A stretch of 64,000 nucleotides of DNA from Faeciplasma sp048393055 (GTDB lineage: Bacteria > Bacillota > Clostridia > Oscillospirales > Ruminococcaceae), in contig DBFJJS010000012.1 in the NCBI GenBank assembly GCA_048393055.1, positions 1 through 64,000 of the forward strand, read 5' to 3'. Both the position numbers and the translations under genes were made by a program. Position 1 is the first letter of the stretch. Every line of letters starts with the position of its first letter. This document shows positions 15,591-23,672 of this stretch, piece by piece. The notes under the pieces were generated by a model, which saw only the letters and a list, made by a program, of their open reading frames with translations, ran no database searches and was not told the DNA's origin.

Positions 15591-16496
15591 TCAGACGTTC
15601 AAATGCTTTTTTGTTGACAGCACCGTGCCGAACGAAGATATAACCACTCCGCAGACAAGGTAGCATAGCGCCGTTGGAAGCGCGATCTCTCCGAATGGTA
15701 TTAGCCCCGAGCTTACAAACAAAGTCCAGGACCTAAGATATACCGTTAGGGTGGAGTATATTTCAGTGTAGGCAAACCATGTAAGCAGGAACGCCAGCAC
15801 CGACGCCGCAAGCCCTATGGCAAGCCCCTCTACAAAAAACGGGATCCTTATAAAGCTCTTCGACGCGCCAACATAGCGCATGATGTTTATTTCACGCCGC
15901 CTTGCATAAACGCTTGTGCGGGTAGAGTTAGAAATTATTACAAGACAGCCCGCTATCAAGGCTATTGTTATTACCGTAAATATTACCGCGCAGACGTTTC
16001 TTACGCTCGTCAGAAGGCTGGCGAAATCGTTCGGAGCGTTGACAAGCTCTACCGAGTCAAGAGCCTCTATCTGGCTTACAGTCTGCGACATTATCGACAC
16101 GTCCGCCACTCTTATTCGGTAGCAGTCGGGAAGCGGGTTTTCGTTTATGTAATCAAAGAGCGATTTTTCTTCCTCGGACATATTGGCCTGCATTTCCTCC
16201 CAGGCCTGCTCCTTTGAGTAAAAGTTCACTTCGGATACGTTGTCAAGTCCGTTCAAGGACTCGCCCAAAAGAGTTATGTTGTTGTCCGGCGTGCCGTCGC
16301 GGATGACCACTACTATTTCGTTCCGGCTTTCAATCGAACCTATGAGTCTCGAGGCGTTGGCGGCGACAAGTACCGAAAATCCCACCATTACAAGCGATAT
16401 TGTCACGATGCAGAGCGAGGCGAAGGTGTTTACCCTGTTGTACCACAGGCTTTTAAGCCCCTGCTTGACAAGATATTTAAAGCTGCTGGCTCTCAT
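15591..16496 (-). CDS. ftsX: cell division ABC transporter-like protein FtsX
   Basis: 301 residues with the FtsX layout: short cytoplasmic start, TM1 (about 25-47), an extracellular domain of about 110 residues (IESRNEIVVVIRDG onward), then three TM helices near the end. Conserved RREINIMRYVGASKSFIR precedes the second TM pair. FtsX passes the FtsE ATPase signal through the membrane to the cell-wall hydrolase. It overlaps ftsE by 20 bases. Confidence 0.95.
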   Translation of the reverse strand: MRASSFKYLVKQGLKSLWYNRVNTFASLCIVTISLVMVGFSVLVAANASRLIGSIESRNEIVVVIRDGTPDNNITLLGESLNGLDNVSEVNFYSKEQAWEEMQANMSEEEKSLFDYINENPLPDCYRIRVADVSIMSQTVSQIEALDSVELVNAPNDFASLLTSVRNVCAVIFTVITIALIAGCLVIISNSTRTSVYARRREINIMRYVGASKSFIRIPFFVEGLAIGLAASVLAFLLTWFAYTEIYSTLTVYLRSWTLFVSSGLIPFGEIALPTALCYLVCGVVISSFGTVLSTKKHLNV

Positions 16497-17169
16497 CTGC
16501 CCCTCCTATTACCTCGTCAAAGACAACGGCGCCGGTGTTAATGTTTATTATCCTTCCGCCGAAGTACTTTACAAGGTCGTGCTGGTGCGTGACCATGACT
16601 ACAGTAGTGCCGCAGGCGTTTATGCCCTTTAAAAGATCTACTATTTCAAAGCTTCTTTCGGGGTCTACGTTTCCCGTGGGCTCGTCCGCAATGATAAGCT
16701 GCGGATCATTTACAAGTGCGCGCGCAAGCGCAACCCTCTGCTGCTCTCCTCCGGAGAGGTCGCTCGGGTATGATTTTGCCTTTGAAGCGAGTCCGACAAG
16801 GCTTATAACGTACGGTACTCTTGAGCGTATGTATTTTATCGGCGCGTCGATGGCTCTCAGCGCAAATGCCACGTTATCATAAACTGTAAGGTTAGGTATC
16901 AGCCGAAAGTCCTGAAAAACAACTCCTATTGTTCTGCGAAGCTCCGGTATTTTTTTTGACTTGAGTCGGTTGAGGTTATAACCGTTGACTGTGACCTCGC
17001 CCTCGGAAGCGGTCAGCTCTCGTAGTATCAGCTTTATAAGGGTGCTTTTTCCCGCTCCCGACGCTCCTACGATAAATGCAAACTCACCGTCGTCTATTTT
17101 TAGATTTACATGCTGCAAGGCGTGCTGCCCTGTAGGATAGGTGTAGGATACATTTTTAAATTCAACCAT
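16477..17169 (-). CDS. ftsE: cell division ATP-binding protein FtsE
   Basis: 230 residues from the ATG at 17169, supported by AAAGG upstream and by the start MVEFKNVSYTYPTGQ. An ATG 81 bases upstream lies in the terminator of the preceding gene. ABC signatures are complete: Walker A GASGAGKST, Q-loop VVFQDFRL, signature LSGGEQQR, Walker B LIIADEPTGN and the switch His in VTHQHD. FtsE is the cytoplasmic ATPase partner of FtsX. It is the first gene of the four-gene operon. Confidence 0.96.
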   Translation of the reverse strand: MVEFKNVSYTYPTGQHALQHVNLKIDDGEFAFIVGASGAGKSTLIKLILRELTASEGEVTVNGYNLNRLKSKKIPELRRTIGVVFQDFRLIPNLTVYDNVAFALRAIDAPIKYIRSRVPYVISLVGLASKAKSYPSDLSGGEQQRVALARALVNDPQLIIADEPTGNVDPERSFEIVDLLKGINACGTTVVMVTHQHDLVKYFGGRIININTGAVVFDEVIGGADESQQL

Positions 17170-17236
17170 GCTTTTTGCCTTTCTTTTTTCAGATGGGTTA
17201 TCAACGTATGCTTTTGCACGTAAAACACGCGCAATG

Positions 17237-17265
17237 AAAAAAGAGAACAAACCTCAAGCTTGTTC
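17237..17265 (-). terminator. terminator of the CdaR-type regulator gene
   Basis: GAACAAG(C) and (G)TTTGTTC form the stem on the minus strand, followed by TCTTTTTT. A further inverted repeat (GGAGCC/GGCTCC, 17290-17320) lies upstream without a T-run. Confidence 0.75.
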
Positions 17266-17389
17266 CCGATTCAGCTAAGACCATTTGCGGAGCCGGCGCA
17301 GAACAACGCTGCAGGCTCCGGGCATGTATAAACTACACTCATACTCCGGGCATACACAACCATGCCGCGTGTTCTGGGCGCAGCTGGTT

Positions 17390-18475
17390 TTAGAATTTAA
17401 CTGGATCGGATGACAGGTATTTCTTGACCATCAGCGCAATCTTGAATATTATAGCATGGTCAAATTCTCTTAAGTCGAGACCCGTAAGCTTCTTGATTTT
17501 TTCAAGGCGGTACACAAGCGTGTTCCTATGCACAAAAAGCTTCCTTGAGGTCTCCGAAACATTGAGGTTGTTTTCAAAGAATTTTTGGATGGTAAACAGT
17601 GTTTCCTGGTCTAACGATTCTATTGAGCCCTTTTTAAACACCTCCTTGAGAAACGCTTCACACAAAGTAGTAGGAAGGTGGTAGATAAGCCTTGCGATTC
17701 CCAGATTCTCATAGCTTACGATGGTCTTTTCGGTGTCGAACACCTTTCCTACCTCCAAAGCTATCTGAGCTTCCTTAAAGGATACAGCGAGGTTTCTGAC
17801 ATTGTCCACAACCGTTCCCACTCCGACATTTACCTTGGTGTAGAACTCGCTGAGCAGTGTGTCCGCAATTGAAAATGCCAGCTTTTCAAGGTCGCCGGTA
17901 TCGATGTTTGGCTTTACTTCCTTAATAAGAACTATGTCGGTGTCGGAGATTGTAAAAACAAAGTCCTTGGACTTGTCAGGGAAGAGATTCTGTATAACGT
18001 CAAAGGCCGAAACGTCGTTTGAAGCTACTATCCTTATCAGGAAAACTACCCTTGTTATGTTTGAATTAAAGTGAAGCTCCCGCGATTTGAGCTGTATGTC
18101 CCCAGGGAGTATGTTGTCCAAAACGACGCTTTTGACAAAGTTGTTCCTGTCGTATTTTTCATCGTAAAACTGCTGAAGGTTTGAAAGGGTCACGCATAGC
18201 ATTGAGGCAATTTTATACGCGGTCTCGTCTGTGCCTTGAACAAAGGAAAAGTATTCATTCTTCGGTTTCGGACCGAACGGCATGTAGGTGTAACCGTCGC
18301 GTATAAAGTAGTCATAGGTCTCGCTTAAATCCAAGGAGATAAACTCGTTTGTGCAGCCGACCTTAGAGGCGTCGCTGCATGCTATAACCAAGGCGTCGCA
18401 GTCTATAACCCCGATCTCACAGTTTACGATATCATGCATTTGCTGAATGACTCCCTGAAATAGTCTGTTGGACAT
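17390..18475 (-). CDS. CdaR/PucR-type transcriptional regulator
   Basis: 361 residues. The C-terminal PucR-type HTH is clear: FFENNLNVSETSRKLFVHRN followed by TLVYRLEKIKKLTGLDLREF (about 300-345). The middle part resembles the GGDEF-like region of CdaR regulators (KVNVGVGTVVDNVRNLAVSF, then EAQIALEVGK). The N-terminal part (MSNRLFQGVIQQMHDIVNCE) is probably a ligand-sensing domain; the ligand is unknown. AGGGAG lies before the ATG. It is monocistronic. A perfect TTACAA-A-TTGTAA dyad overlaps a possible extended -10 upstream, suggesting autoregulation or control by another factor. Confidence 0.85.
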   Translation of the reverse strand: MSNRLFQGVIQQMHDIVNCEIGVIDCDALVIACSDASKVGCTNEFISLDLSETYDYFIRDGYTYMPFGPKPKNEYFSFVQGTDETAYKIASMLCVTLSNLQQFYDEKYDRNNFVKSVVLDNILPGDIQLKSRELHFNSNITRVVFLIRIVASNDVSAFDVIQNLFPDKSKDFVFTISDTDIVLIKEVKPNIDTGDLEKLAFSIADTLLSEFYTKVNVGVGTVVDNVRNLAVSFKEAQIALEVGKVFDTEKTIVSYENLGIARLIYHLPTTLCEAFLKEVFKKGSIESLDQETLFTIQKFFENNLNVSETSRKLFVHRNTLVYRLEKIKKLTGLDLREFDHAIIFKIALMVKKYLSSDPVKF

Positions 18476-18563
18476 GTAATTTACTCCCTACTTTTAAATT
18501 TGCGCCCCGCCTGAAGCCGCTCAAAAGCAGCGCCAAACCTACGCATTCGCAATTCATCAATTA

Positions 18564-18576
18564 TTACAAATTGTAA
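18564..18576 (-). promoter_or_regulatory. palindromic operator candidate upstream of the CdaR-type gene
   Basis: TTACAAATTGTAA is a perfect 13-base dyad. On the minus strand it overlaps TGTTACAAT, an extended -10 match. The rest of the gap 18476-18867 holds only the ptsH terminator; nothing else was recognised. Confidence 0.45.
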
Positions 18577-18772
18577 CACGATTTTTTAGCTCATGTGTTA
18601 ATAAATTATGAATGCGGCGAAGAAACATATATTTTTTTAGACAGTATTACCAACTTGGAAGAATTTAAGCTATAAATGTGTGCTATTTTTCTAAAACTTG
18701 AAGCGTCTTCGTACGAGTTGTGTTAATTTATGTCTGAAAGACGTTCGGCGCGACCGCCCTTCAGCGCGTTTA

Positions 18773-18839
18773 AAAAACAAAGCCGCCTGATGTCAGCCTT
18801 ATCAGCGGATACCCGCGGTAAGGACGATATCAGACAGCT
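18773..18839 (-). terminator. long terminator hairpin of ptsH
   Basis: On the minus strand CTGAT, CCTTA and GCGG pair successively with CCGC, TAAGG and ATCAG, making a long interrupted stem with AGC/GCT at the base, followed by TTGTTTTTTAAA. Confidence 0.75.
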
Positions 18840-18867
18840 TTTTAAACAGTGAATCAATATATCCGGT

Positions 18868-19140
18868 TTATTTGGCGGATTCGGTAAACTCACTTTCGAC
18901 CAGGGCGACGAGGCTATTTACGGCAGTCTCCTCATCCGGACCGTCAGCGATAATTCTTATAGAAGTTCCGCCGATAATGCCGAGAGAAAGAACACCCAAA
19001 AGACTCTTTCCGTTTACGCGCCTTTCTTCCTTTTCAACCCAGATCGAGGATTTAAACTCATTAGCCTTCTGGATGAAGAAAGTAGCAGGGCGGGCGTGAA
19101 GACCGACTTGGTTCTTTACAACAACATCTTTTACGAACAT
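18868..19140 (-). CDS. ptsH: HPr phosphocarrier protein
   Basis: 90 residues from the ATG at 19140, supported by GGAGAG upstream; an ATG 21 bases further upstream would add a non-HPr extension. H15 in GLHARPA is the site phosphorylated by enzyme I, and S46 in NGKSLLGVLSLG is the regulatory site for HPr kinase. Both are intact, so it is a true HPr and not Crh. It stands alone with its own promoter and terminator, away from ptsI. Confidence 0.93.
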   Translation of the reverse strand: MFVKDVVVKNQVGLHARPATFFIQKANEFKSSIWVEKEERRVNGKSLLGVLSLGIIGGTSIRIIADGPDEETAVNSLVALVESEFTESAK

Positions 19141-19204
19141 ATCAATAACTCTCCATTTCAAAATATAAACCGTTTGCGTTTTTGGAATTGTGATTGCATT
19201 TTAT

Positions 19205-19233
19205 AGTATACAAATTTAGTATCGCTAAGTCAA
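19205..19233 (-). promoter_or_regulatory. sigma-A type promoter of ptsH
   Basis: On the minus strand TTGACT (19233-19228), 17 bases, TATACT (19210-19205), about 65 bases before the ptsH start. Confidence 0.85.
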
Positions 19234-19297
19234 CGCAGAATTATCACTTAAAATCGGATTTTGGGAATTTTCTGCTTTATGCTTACAACCTGAGCAA

Positions 19298-19323
19298 TCA
19301 AAAAACTCTAAATTGTGGAGTTT
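19298..19323 (-). terminator. probable terminator of the ylxM-trmD operon
   Basis: AAACTC/GAGTTT stem followed on the minus strand by TTTTTT; the stem is short and AT-rich, so the call is tentative. It lies about 50 bases after trmD. Confidence 0.5.
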
Positions 19324-19373
19324 GACCAGTATTTTTTAGCGTTTGATGGCAATATAACCAAAATTAAAGGGCG

Positions 19374-20129
19374 TTATTCGTCAAAAATATGAGGGTGCTC
19401 ATCACATATGGCGGAGATTTCCGAGAGGTTCGCCCTGTCTACTATATCAAGCTGCGCGGTTTCAAGCAGCTCAGGGCGCTTCTTATAGGTCTCCTCCAGC
19501 TTTTTATAGCGCCGCCACCTGAGGATGTTTTCGCGATGTCCCGAAAGCAAAACATCCGGAACCGCCATGCCCTGCCACACTTCCGGGCGGGTGTATTGAG
19601 GATACTCAAGAAGTCCGTCGAAGTGGCTTTCGTCCTCGTGCGACTGCGAGTGCCCGAGCGTTCCCTCAAGCATCCTTACGACGCCGTCCACAAGCACTAC
19701 CGCCGGAAGCTCTCCTCCTGTAAGCACAAAGTCGCCGAGCGATATCTCCTCGTCCACAATCTTGTCTATCACCCTCTGGTCCACGCCCTCGTAGTGCCCG
19801 CAGAGTATAAATATGTCGCTCAGCCTTGAAAGCTCAAGGCACCGCCTTTGGGTAAGCGTCCTGCCCTTGGGGGACATGTATATGACGTGAGGCTTTCTGT
19901 CTGCTGCGACCGCCTTGTAGCACTGCCATATCGGCTCCGCCATCATAAGCATACCCTGGCGCTCGCTGTAGGGCGTGTCGTCGACGCGGTGGTGCTTGTC
20001 AAAGGCGTAGTCGCGTATCTGGTGGCACTTAAGCTCGAACACGCCCGCTTCCCTCGCTCTGCCGACTATGCTTGCTGACAGCCAGGTTTCGCACAGCTCG
20101 GGGAAAAGCGTCGCAATATCAATCCTCAT
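19374..20129 (-). CDS. trmD: tRNA (guanine-N1)-methyltransferase
   Basis: 251 residues from the ATG at 20129 (MRIDIATLFPELCETWL), preceded by GGAGGGG within rimM; an upstream in-frame ATG adds 15 atypical residues. TrmD methylates G37 next to the anticodon and prevents frameshifting. The knotted SAM site is clear: LCGHYEGVDQRVID and SLGDFVLTGGELPAV, plus GLLEYPQYTRP, which helps position the tRNA. It overlaps rimM by 11 bases and closes the operon. Confidence 0.96.
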   Translation of the reverse strand: MRIDIATLFPELCETWLSASIVGRAREAGVFELKCHQIRDYAFDKHHRVDDTPYSERQGMLMMAEPIWQCYKAVAADRKPHVIYMSPKGRTLTQRRCLELSRLSDIFILCGHYEGVDQRVIDKIVDEEISLGDFVLTGGELPAVVLVDGVVRMLEGTLGHSQSHEDESHFDGLLEYPQYTRPEVWQGMAVPDVLLSGHRENILRWRRYKKLEETYKKRPELLETAQLDIVDRANLSEISAICDEHPHIFDE

Positions 20130-20625
20130 CGAACAGCCCCTCCATAGGATATATGACCATCCTTCCCGCTTCAATGTCAGTCAATAGTATTACTAAAGGT
20201 ATAGCAGGAATATAATATAACTTACCGTTTATATCTTTTATCTCATAAACGTCGTTTGCGCCGGTTTGCAGTACGTCCGTAATAACTCCGTAGCTTTTCT
20301 CCTGAGCGTCAAAGACCTCCAGCCCGATAAGGTCGGCTACAAAATACGAGCCGCTGGGCAGCTTGTAATCCTCGCGGTCCATGTAAAGTATCGTGCCGCG
20401 CATCTGTTGCGCGCCGTCCACGCTGTCAACGCCCTTTATCTTGGCTATGACCATGTTGCCCTGCGCCCTCGAACGCTCTATGGTATATTCTATGCTGCCG
20501 CCTTCGGAAAAGAGCCTTTTAAATTTACAAAACTGCTCCGCGCTGTCGCACCATGGCTGGACCTTTACCTCGCCCTTAAGCCCGTGTACGGAGACGATTT
20601 TGCCTATTTCGAGATATTTTTGCAT
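20119..20625 (-). CDS. rimM: 16S rRNA processing/ribosome maturation factor RimM
   Basis: 168 residues from the ATG at 20625 with GGGAGG just upstream. RimM assists maturation of the 30S head and binds S19. Signatures: IGKIVSVHGLKGEVKVQPW at the N-terminus, and the C-terminal PRC-like barrel (SYFVADLIGLEVFD onward) ending IPAIPLVILLTDIEAGRMVI. The final AIP...D element is the usual RimM ending, with small local variation. Confidence 0.94.
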   Translation of the reverse strand: MQKYLEIGKIVSVHGLKGEVKVQPWCDSAEQFCKFKRLFSEGGSIEYTIERSRAQGNMVIAKIKGVDSVDGAQQMRGTILYMDREDYKLPSGSYFVADLIGLEVFDAQEKSYGVITDVLQTGANDVYEIKDINGKLYYIPAIPLVILLTDIEAGRMVIYPMEGLFDED

Positions 20626-20739
20626 GTATCCTCCCAAAGAAATCAAGCGGTTTAATGCCGAGCTGTAAAAAGCAGCCCGGAAAAGCCCGAGCTGCCCAGC
20701 TGTCCTCAGGCAATACCACGCAAAGCGTGCGCCTGTTTT

Positions 20740-20973
20740 TTACTCTATTTCAACTGCTGCCTTCTGATTTATTCTGGCAGCGCCTGCGCGCATAAGGGTA
20801 CGTATAGCCTTAGCTATTCTTCCCTGCCTGCCTATTACCTTGCCCATGTCGTCCTGGGCGACGTGGAGGTGGTAAACTATTACGCCCTCCTCATCAGGCT
20901 CGTCGCAGGTGATTTGAATGGCATCCTTGTCGTCGACAAGCTCCGCCACTATGGTTCTCAAAAGTTCTTCCAT
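20740..20973 (-). CDS. khpA: KH-domain RNA-binding protein KhpA (YlqC)
   Basis: 77 residues, one KH domain: the GXXG-type loop appears as GKVIGRQGRIAKAIRTLMRA. KhpA binds RNA and, in other Firmicutes, works with KhpB in growth and division control. It is always found between rpsP and rimM, as here. AAGGAG lies just before the ATG. Confidence 0.93.
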   Translation of the reverse strand: MEELLRTIVAELVDDKDAIQITCDEPDEEGVIVYHLHVAQDDMGKVIGRQGRIAKAIRTLMRAGAARINQKAAVEIE

Positions 20974-21067
20974 TGCATCTCCTTAGCACATTGAGTTCTT
21001 CCTCGCGGCGCAGCCGGCGCGGTTATGCCGCCGGTCACACCGCTGCAATATCGCTGAGTACGTTTTA

Positions 21068-21310
21068 TCAGATTACGCCGTTCTTCTTGAAAATAGCCTT
21101 AACGGTATCGGTGGGCTGAGCGCCTGTCGATATCCACTTTTTAGCCTTTTCAGCGTCTACCTTAAGTGCGGACGGCTCGGCTGTGGGATCGTAGTAACCG
21201 ATCTCCTCGATGAAGCGGCCGTCTCTGGGGTATCTCGAGTCCGCAACTACGATTCTGTAGAAGGGGTTCTTCTTTGCGCCGATTCTTCTGAGTCTGATTT
21301 TTACTGCCAT
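21068..21310 (-). CDS. rpsP: 30S ribosomal protein S16
   Basis: 80 residues beginning MAVKIRLRRIGAKKNPFYRI, then VVADSRYPRDGRFIEEIGYY: the standard S16 sequence and length. GGAGGTG precedes the ATG. It lies in the SRP/ribosome-maturation operon between ffh and khpA. Confidence 0.97.
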   Translation of the reverse strand: MAVKIRLRRIGAKKNPFYRIVVADSRYPRDGRFIEEIGYYDPTAEPSALKVDAEKAKKWISTGAQPTDTVKAIFKKNGVI

Positions 21311-21369
21311 GTATTTTCACCTCCAAAACGGATTATATATATTAACCTTGCAATGTCAGGGTTAACGTC

Positions 21370-22752
21370 TTATTTTATCTGAGGCATACCATTTGGCATA
21401 CCCTGCAAAAATTCCGGCGGGAGCTTAGGCAGCTTTTTGCGCTTTCTCTTGCCGTTTTTGCCCGAGCCGGTAAGCCCCAGGCGCTTCATCATGTCCTTCA
21501 TCTGCTCATACTGCTTTATCAGGCGGTTTACGTCCTCCACCTTAGTTCCGCTTCCCGCGGCTATGCGACGCTTGCGCTTTGGATCTATAAGCGAGGGCAT
21601 TGCTCGCTCCCTGGGTGTCATGGACAGGATTATTGCCTCCATCCTGGGAAGCTGTCTCTCGTCTATGGCGCTTTCGTCCACCTTCCCCATGCCGGGCATC
21701 ATCTGCAAAAGCGATTTTATCGAGCCCATCTTTTTTATCTGACGCATCTGCGAGAGCAGGTCGTTAAAGTCAAATCCGCCCTCCATCAGTTTGTCTGCAA
21801 ACTTTTGGGCGTCGCGCTCGTCTATAGTAGTCTGAGCCTTTTCGATAAGCGACAGGACGTCGCCCATTCCGAGTATTCTCGACGCCATCCTCTGCGGATG
21901 GAACGGTTCTATATCGTCGAGCTTTTCGCCTGTGCCGACAAACTTTATCGGCTTGCCGGTGGCGGCCAAAACGGAAAGCGCCGCGCCGCCTCTTGTGTCG
22001 GAGTCGAGCTTTGTAAGCAGCACGCTGTCGATAGAAAGGGCATCGTCGAAGCTCTTCGCTACGTTTACTGCCTCCTGTCCGGTCATTGCGTCGATAACAA
22101 GCATTATCTCGCTGGGATTGGCTATTTCCTTTATGTCCTTCAGCTCGGACATGAGTTCTTCGTCTATCTGAAGCCGTCCGGCGGTGTCGAGAAACACCAT
22201 GTCGTTGCCGTGGTCCTTGGCGTGAGAAAGCGCCGCCTTAACTATTTTCCTTGGGTCTGTCTGACCCATCTCAAACACCGGCACGCCCGCGCGTTCGCCT
22301 ACAATCTTAAGCTGGTCTATAGCTGCGGGACGGTATATGTCGCACGCGACGAGAAGAGGCCTTTTATCCTGCGCTTTAAAGTACTTGGCGAGCTTTGCCG
22401 AGTGGGTTGTCTTACCTGAGCCCTGGAGTCCGCACATCATCACAACGCACGGCGGCTTGCTTGGGAAGTTTATCTTGCTGTTGGACTCGCCCATCAGCGC
22501 GATAAGCTCCTCGTTTACTATCTTTATGACCTGCTGGGCAGGCGTGAGGCTCTCTAAAACGTCCGAGCCGACGCACCTTTCCGAGACCTTGGCAACAAAG
22601 TCCTTTACGACCTTGTAGCTGACGTCCGCCTCGAGAAGAGCCATGCGTATTTCCTTCATAGCGGCCTTAACGTCCGCCTCAGTCAGCCTTCCGTGAGCCT
22701 TAAGGCGCTTAAAAACGCCGCTCAGCTTTTCGCTTAATCCTTCAAAAGCCAT
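21370..22752 (-). CDS. ffh: signal recognition particle protein Ffh (SRP54)
   Basis: 460 residues. N domain (1-90), then the GTPase G domain with P-loop GLQGSGKTTHSAKLA near 107-121, DTAGRL near 190 and TKLDSDTRGGA near 245, then the Met-rich M domain (about 300-430) that binds signal peptides and 4.5S RNA. It targets membrane proteins co-translationally to FtsY and the Sec translocon. It starts 9 bases after the end of ylxM, which regulates SRP in other Firmicutes. No 4.5S RNA gene was found in the window. Confidence 0.97.
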   Translation of the reverse strand: MAFEGLSEKLSGVFKRLKAHGRLTEADVKAAMKEIRMALLEADVSYKVVKDFVAKVSERCVGSDVLESLTPAQQVIKIVNEELIALMGESNSKINFPSKPPCVVMMCGLQGSGKTTHSAKLAKYFKAQDKRPLLVACDIYRPAAIDQLKIVGERAGVPVFEMGQTDPRKIVKAALSHAKDHGNDMVFLDTAGRLQIDEELMSELKDIKEIANPSEIMLVIDAMTGQEAVNVAKSFDDALSIDSVLLTKLDSDTRGGAALSVLAATGKPIKFVGTGEKLDDIEPFHPQRMASRILGMGDVLSLIEKAQTTIDERDAQKFADKLMEGGFDFNDLLSQMRQIKKMGSIKSLLQMMPGMGKVDESAIDERQLPRMEAIILSMTPRERAMPSLIDPKRKRRIAAGSGTKVEDVNRLIKQYEQMKDMMKRLGLTGSGKNGKRKRKKLPKLPPEFLQGMPNGMPQIK

Positions 22753-22761
22753 TTATCAGTT

Positions 22762-23136
22762 TTAATTCCTTTCGGTATGCTCTATGGCGTCCACCGAGGA
22801 CTTGATTTTCTCAAGCTTCTCAATAACGCTTTTGGTAGTAGTATATGTTTTGCAGTCTGCTATTATCTCGTCGCATGCGGCCACTATGCAGGTAAGGAGC
22901 GCATCGTACTCGCGGACTATGCGCATAACGCCTATCTTGTCGTCAAGCTCGTTGAGCACAGACTCCCCGCGCTTTATGCTGTCCCTCACTCCCTGACGGG
23001 AAATGCCCTCGTTTGCGGCGATTTCGGAAAGGGTAAGGTCGTCGTTATAGTAAAAGTCCATCATCTCGCGCTGCTTTGCGGTCAGCATTTCGCCGTAGAT
23101 ATCCAGAAGAGCAGAATATTTAAGATCCTTAGCCAC
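22762..23136 (-). CDS. ylxM: YlxM family HTH protein, SRP-associated
   Basis: 124 residues. A sigma-70 region-4-like HTH is visible (LTAKQREMMDFYYNDDLTLS followed by EIAANEGISRQGVRDSIKRG). The rest is helical. YlxM stands upstream of ffh in nearly all Firmicutes and modulates SRP GTPase activity. Here it is the first gene of the operon, downstream of a near-consensus promoter. Confidence 0.93.
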   Translation of the reverse strand: MAKDLKYSALLDIYGEMLTAKQREMMDFYYNDDLTLSEIAANEGISRQGVRDSIKRGESVLNELDDKIGVMRIVREYDALLTCIVAACDEIIADCKTYTTTKSVIEKLEKIKSSVDAIEHTERN

Positions 23137-23212
23137 AACATCACCCGTCCCTTTCGCTTAGCAGTAACTAAATATCGTGTCAAATGTAAAGCATCAAAAC
23201 TTTACAGGAGAT

Positions 23213-23241
23213 ATTATAATATATATTTTACTGATTGTCAA
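23213..23241 (-). promoter_or_regulatory. consensus sigma-A promoter of the ylxM-ffh-rpsP-khpA-rimM-trmD operon
   Basis: On the minus strand TTGACA (23241-23236), 17 bases, TATAAT (23218-23213): all twelve positions match the consensus, as expected for a ribosome/SRP operon. Confidence 0.9.
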
Positions 23242-23365
23242 GGGGGTTATTACATTTTGTATGAAAATATCTGACGCTGCACTTATCGCCCGAATTTTTG
23301 CGGAATTCATAAATTTAAATATATGCAATGCGAAATATTTTTTAGAATGCCCTTGAGGTGATACT

Positions 23366-23608
23366 ATGTTTGTCAAAGACGCAGTTGCAAAAAGATTTTC
23401 TGAAATTTGCAGGGAAAGAGGGATTAAGCCAAACGAGCTGGCGAATATTTCGGGGGTGACGCCCTCGACCGTTTACAGTCTTTTGGACGAAAGGCGGCGC
23501 GATGTGTCGATAATAACCATAAAAAAGCTGTGCGACGGGTTGGAGATAACCCTCGGCGAGTTTTTATCATCAGAGGAATTTAATTCCCTCGGGCAGGAGA
23601 TCAGGTGA
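23366..23608 (+). CDS. small XRE-family HTH regulator
   Basis: 80 residues, one complete Cro/C1-type HTH (ICRERGIKPNELANISGVTP then STVYSLL) with a short C-terminal helix ending EFLSSEEF. GAGGTGAT lies close before the ATG. It is transcribed alone, divergently from the ylxM operon, so the 229-base gap may hold its target. No effector domain is present. Its role is unknown. Confidence 0.85.
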   Translation: MFVKDAVAKRFSEICRERGIKPNELANISGVTPSTVYSLLDERRRDVSIITIKKLCDGLEITLGEFLSSEEFNSLGQEIR

Positions 23609-23627
23609 CATATAAAAGGCGGCTGTC

Positions 23628-23669
23628 AAAAAACATAGGAGCCTGGCGGGACAAAGCCGCCAGGCTCCT
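23628..23669 (-). terminator. terminator of hisS-aspS
   Basis: GGAGCCTGGCGG and CCGCCAGGCTCC form a perfect 12-bp stem; the minus strand continues TATGTTTTTT. Confidence 0.92.
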
Positions 23670-23672
23670 GTA